Below, piece by piece: positions 59,606 through 64,000 of a stretch of 64,000 nt of DNA (positions within the stretch are counted from its first letter, which is position 1; every line of letters starts with the position of its first letter). Origin of the DNA: Pycnopodia helianthoides (lineage: Eukaryota; Echinodermata; Asteroidea; Forcipulatida; Asteriidae); contig CM063253.1 in the NCBI GenBank assembly GCA_032158295.1, positions 7,719,001 through 7,783,000 on the forward strand, in the 5' to 3' direction. The notes beneath the pieces were generated by a model that was given only the letters and a program-made list of their open reading frames with translations, was not told the origin of the DNA and made no database searches. Both the position numbers and the translations under genes were made by a program.

Positions 59606-60558
59606 GACCTAGCACTGGCTGTGCTAACGTTACGTTCCAGATCCAACAAAGTTCGCAGTTCTCAACACTAACCCCGATCAGCTGCTGATTACGAACCACA
59701 CGAATGACGTGGATGGGATTCTCAAAATACGACTACATTCAGCTTCGTAATTTCGGGCTTCAAATGTCCATGAAGTTTTCGAAATTAATTAATTTCGCTA
59801 GAAATACTGCCTGTCAAATCATGGATATCAACACATTATTGTTGACATGTTGCTAGCGGCCGGTTTTCTCAAGCTCGTCCTCATATGATCGAACTCCGCT
59901 CGGTTGTCAACGTTTTACAAAGCGTACAGGTACAACTGACTACAAGCATTATGGTCACGTCTGTAGAACGGCGTACGAGGTTGCAGTACAGAAAGTACGG
60001 TGGCCAAGAAGCAACACATACATGTACAATACAACACGATGAGCGGGGAGGTCAGTTGGACAAGACGGAAGCCTGTAACTTGTAAGGGAATAATATCATA
60101 ATATCCAGTGGCGCGCGTCGCCATATTTGTCTTTCTTCTACCCCCCCCCCAAAGTAGACCCCCACATATAGTTGAAAAACATCGGTGAGGTTATCGAATA
60201 ATATATTAACAAAGGAAAAAACTATTGGCCTAGATATTAGAAACTGCGCACCGGAGTTAAATTGCAAATTTTGATCCTTAAGTTAAGTTAAGACCTATGT
60301 TTCCAACAGACAAATTTTGATATTTTTTTACCAAGCTTCTAGAATTCCTCAGAGGCTGAAACATGTTTCTCACAAACGGCTTCTTTTTATTTATATGCCT
60401 ATCATTCTTCGAAACTGGCACTGGAATCACCGCAGCCATGTATGCCACAAACAGGCGAGTGCATACATGCACTGAGCGCGGCACTTAATCGAATTGTTAG
60501 ATCTCCATCTCCATCAAAAAAGTCACATTGATAATAGTATATTTTTATAATAAAAAAC
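59606..60558. other. no gene recognised
   Basis: Unassigned spacer with a C-run near 60140-60150. Open frames near 59885-60124 overlap on both strands and are not recognised. Confidence 0.45.
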
Positions 60559-60730
60559 AGACATCAACAACAACAACAACAACAACAACAAAAACAACAA
60601 CGACGAAGACGACGACGACGACAAAAACTACAGAACAGCGACAGTAACAACAACAGTGACCACAACAAGACAGCACAACGACAACAAGACAGCACAACGA
60701 CAACAACGACGACATTAACGACAAAAAAAC
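60559..60730. repeat. (CAA)n with GAC-rich extension
   Basis: ACAACAACAACAACAACAAC grading into GACGACGACGACGAC and ACAGCACAACGACAACAA units. Confidence 0.9.
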
Positions 60731-61298
60731 GACATAATCAAGACAACAATATTTGGGTAGATGTGCATGTACGACTATAAATGTTGTCGTGGGTTTGTGA
60801 TTACCTCCTGTTTGGGGGATGGCTAGGTTTATTTAAGATATGATAACTTTTGAATTTGATTTGTTTCAATCATCCAAAACAGTAATGTAGTCGATTCACT
60901 GTTGTCCGAGTCCGCGTCCTATAGTCCGAGGGGAATCCGAACCCGAGACCAGCCTCTGTCGTCTAGAATGAAACCATGGCAAGCAAGGAGGCTGACACCG
61001 TTCAAGGTCAACCTTGTCCTATTCCAGTCGATAACCTTGACTGATTTTATCTTTTAAAAAATACATTGTCCTATGTTTGCAATCAGACAGGCAATAATAA
61101 ATAAAATATAGGGGCAAAGACCGAGGTCAGATCAAAGGCCGAAACAACAGATCTGATTTCCGAACCTCCTCTTAATAATTTGATGCGGCTTGTGTGATTT
61201 TGTTTTTTAAAATGTATGAGCCCAGACATAATGATATAAATAATAATTGACTCGGGGGAAGAATAATCTAATTTGTAGACGCGCTGCAGTAAAGAAAT
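60731..61298. other. no gene recognised
   Basis: Spacer between two simple repeats. No supported coding block or known element. Confidence 0.5.
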
Positions 61299-62211
61299 AG
61301 ATATAACCATTATTTAGATATATTTAGAAATAACCATTATTTAGATATAACCATTATTTAGATATAACCATATAACCATTATTTAAATATAACCATTATT
61401 TAGATATAACCATTATTTAGAAATAATCATTATTTAGATATAACCATTATTTAGATATAACCATTATTTAGATATAACCATTATTTAGATATAACCATTA
61501 TTTAGATATAACCATTATTTAGAATAACCATTATTTAGATATAACCATTATTTAGATATAACCATTATTTAGATATAACCATTATTTAGATATAACCATT
61601 ATTTAGATATAACCATTATTTAGATATAACCATTATTTAGATATAACCATTATTTAGAAATAACCATTATTTAGATAAAACCATTATTTAGATATAACCA
61701 TTATTTAGATATAACCATTATATAGATAAAACCATTATTTAGATATAACCATTATTTAGATATAACCATTATTTAGAAATAACCATTATTTAGAAATAAC
61801 CATTATTTAGATAAAACCATTGTTTAAGATATAACCATTATTTAGATATAACCGTGTAACCATTATTTAGATATAACCATTATTTAGATATAACCATTAT
61901 TTAGAAATAACCATTATTTAGATAAAACCATTATTTAGATATAACCATTATTTAGATATAACCATTATATAGATATAACCATTATTTAGATATAACCATT
62001 ATTTAGACATAACCATTATTTAGAAATAACCATTATTTAGAAATAACCATTATTTAGATAAAACCATTATTTAGATATAACCATTATTTAGATATAACCA
62101 TTATTTAGATATAACCATTATTTAGATATAACCATTTTTAGATATAACCATTTTTTAGATATAACCATTATTTAGATATAACCATTATTTAGAAATAACC
62201 ATTATTTGGAA
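61299..62211. repeat. 17-bp minisatellite ATAACCATTATTTAGAT
   Basis: Roughly 50 head-to-tail 17-bp units. Common variants are AGAAATAACC and AGATAAAACC, and there are occasional 1-base indels or extra half-units (61368, 61854). Variant units recur in short ordered groups. There are no spacers, so it is not a CRISPR array. Confidence 0.97.
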
Positions 62212-62894
62212 ACATGTGTTTTTTGTAGCACTCAGTGATGGTTAACTAGAAGAATGTTCTTTGGGGGGGGGCAAGCAGGCAAAGAAATAATTTAGGACTT
62301 TTTAATATTGAACCGTTAAATTCGTGCTTTCTTTTTAATCTGATAAGGTCAGAGGGTCTAGAGGTTTTTTGATCGGGTGGGGGGGTCCTGCCTCCTTAGT
62401 TTGCTACTGGATGAGAACAGACTCACTCCAAGTTAATTTGTTTTCATTAATTTCCCACTAAACCATTCCAATTGCTAAATGTTCCACTCTATTCATTCTC
62501 CGCATTTACAAAATGTTTTACTTTAGTACACAATTTTTTGTTTCACATGGTTCTTCAAAGTGCAAAAAGGTACTCTAGTAGACACTGCTTTTGGAGTAGC
62601 GGTGGAGCCCTTTGTTTTATGGAGTTCTTAAAAAGAGTGACCGATAGTAACTTCACACGATACCCATCACTTAGCCAAGGCAGATTGGGTCGTCGTGAAC
62701 GAGGCTACTTTCGTCGTGAACGAGCTATTTCATTGATGTCATTTAGTTTTGAGTTTTAGCACGCGCTCGCCCGAGAGAGGTGTCGCAAAACAAAACTGTG
62801 TCCACTGGTTGTCTTACCGGTTTGTGCCGAGATTGTAACTTTTTTACCCTCTTATTTTCTGGGATGATTTTCCTACAAAATAGCACACTGTTTT
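62212..62894. other. no gene recognised
   Basis: A plus-strand frame of 95 codons at 62472-62759 is unrecognised; its end is built on a CGTCGTGAACGAG direct repeat and it has no splice context. Confidence 0.45.
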
Positions 62895-62973
62895 TAGGCT
62901 ATACCGGTATGCGTGTTTTTATATATAGGCTATACAGGTATGCGTGTTATTAGGCTATACCGGTATGCGTGTT
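62895..62973. repeat. ~30-bp tandem repeat, three copies
   Basis: TAGGCTATACCGGTATGCGT followed by variable T/A-rich linkers, at 62895, 62926 and 62951. Confidence 0.9.
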
Positions 62974-63020
62974 GCGCATTTTTCTCTACACACGGTATGA
63001 AGTTTGGGCTATAGTTCTGG

Positions 63021-63100
63021 GCCCGATTTCATAAAGCTGTTAAGGTAAGCAAATGTTCGTGCTAGAAAGGGGGAAAAACATGCTTAAGCAAAAGTCTATA
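63021..63100. mobile_element. single CAGGGCCC-type terminus
   Basis: GGGCCCGATTTCATAAAGCT and TAAGGTAAGCAAATG resemble the left end of the CAGGGCCC MITE. No matching right end is found before the next element. Confidence 0.5.
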
Positions 63101-63137
63101 CATCAACGATCTATTACTATTATGCTTGTATGAAGAT

Positions 63138-63518
63138 TTAAAGGAACATTACAGAATTGTTTTTTGCTAACAAAACAGTTGCTGACAGTGTAAGCACTTT
63201 ATGTAATCCACCATATACATAAACTGACAAACCTGTAGAAGTTTGAGATTGATCGGCCATCTGGGTCACGAGAAAATAGTGAAAATCGATTACACATTGC
63301 ATGAAATCATATAGATTCAACAAATGAATAAAACGCTCACTGAGCGATAAACTCCAATCGGAAAATCAGTTTATTCATTTCTCATCAAATATGGCATTTC
63401 AGACAGAAACATTTCAAGGGATATTTACTATCATCATCATTAGACCGTGTACGTTTTATGTAAATCTGTGATCAAATTTACAAGTTTTTGTCTTACCAAT
63501 TCTGTAATGTTCCTTTAA
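63138..63518. mobile_element. AAAGGAAC MITE, complete
   Basis: 381 bp with inverted ends TTAAAGGAACATTACAGAAT and ATTCTGTAATGTTCCTTTAA. Contains TTTATGTAATCCACCATATA. A truncated copy is at 27890. Confidence 0.88.
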
Positions 63519-63570
63519 CAGTGCGTGTGGATTTGCATTGTTGCGTCACTCATCTGCTTAAAGGAGCGAC

Positions 63571-63773
63571 CAGGGCCCAATTACATAGAGATGCTTAAGC
63601 AGAAAACGTTGCTTTAAAATTTTCTGTTAAGAAAAATAAGCAGGATACTAGTCACAAGTTTTACATGTGACATGGTATTTTAGCTGGTGATCTTATTCTG
63701 GCAAGCATATTTTTGTTGTGCTTAATAGCTAGCTACCTTATGTGCTTAAGCAGCTCTATGAAATGGGGCCCAG
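63571..63773. mobile_element. CAGGGCCC MITE, complete
   Basis: 203 bp from CAGGGCCCAATTACATAGAG with ATGCTTAAGCAG to GCTTAAGCAGCTCTATGAAA with TGGGGCCC. The ends are inverted over about 28 bp. Confidence 0.85.
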
Positions 63774-64000
63774 TAAGCTAGCGTGCCTTTTGCTTTGCCT
63801 ACCGTTAGCAGTGTTTGTGAAATAGAATTCTTGCTAATGGCCGCTCGGTATAAACAGAAAAAAAGTCTGCTTACAGGTTTTATAAAATCTTGCCCTGGTT
63901 CCTATAGCTGATCCGTGTTCAAGAGAAAAATGGTATTGTGCTTTATTCCCAGAAACCAGATTCACAGGTAAGTGGGAGGGGCTTAAGACATGGGCTTAAA
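63774..64000. other. edge of window, nothing recognised
   Basis: AT-rich sequence with no supported feature. Confidence 0.4.

Noticed and set aside
61299..62211. CRISPR array
   Set aside because: Regular 17-bp units without unique spacers, in a eukaryotic context.
62472..62759. 95-codon plus-strand frame as a gene
   Set aside because: No recognisable domain, no convincing splice or promoter context, and its end is built on a short direct repeat.

Overview
This is eukaryotic nuclear DNA. It has split genes with GT-AG introns, satellites, microsatellites, SINEs, miniature inverted-repeat elements (MITEs) and a DIRS retrotransposon, and no prokaryotic features. The two real genes (a secreted triple-WxxW/CysD protein and an ARMH1-like armadillo protein) and the repeat types suggest an invertebrate deuterostome. 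An echinoderm, probably a sea star, is my best guess, but it rests on remembered repeat families rather than a diagnostic gene.

Layout. 1-14296: about 32 tandem copies of a ~449-bp satellite, running off the left edge. 14297-21804: five copies of a ~1.5-kb composite satellite, each made of a satellite fragment, a single-copy-like segment, a long AAAC/AAGC tract and a ~305-bp MITE. 21806-25030: old diverged satellite units, a 741-bp foldback element and low-complexity DNA. 25130-29011: transposon fragments with no recognisable gene. 29126-35003 (minus strand): a seven-exon gene for a predicted 304-residue secreted protein with three WxxW modules; a possible upstream promoter with a duplicated CCAAT-containing 51-bp repeat lies at 35879-35980. 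36255-37785: a solitary copy of the composite unit with a short tract, and SINE remnants. 38894-43892: a 5.0-kb DIRS1-like element on the minus strand with inverted terminal repeats, an internal complementary region, gag-like, RT-RNase H and tyrosine recombinase genes; RT-RH is open, the other two carry frameshifts. 43893-46885: MITEs, palindromes, a long hairpin and a SINE. 46983-57724 (minus strand): an eleven-exon ARMH1-like gene of 406 predicted residues whose introns are full of SINEs and MITEs. 57725-64000: no recognised gene; (CAA)n, a ~0.9-kb 17-bp minisatellite and three MITE copies.

The two cellular genes share a strand but show no functional link. Both exon models keep reading phase across every junction. 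The remaining biology is repeat biology: the window shows a satellite, a composite satellite derived from it, and an unamplified relative of that composite ~15 kb away. All alignments were made by eye. Copy numbers, boundaries and family names are estimates unless a base-level junction is given.
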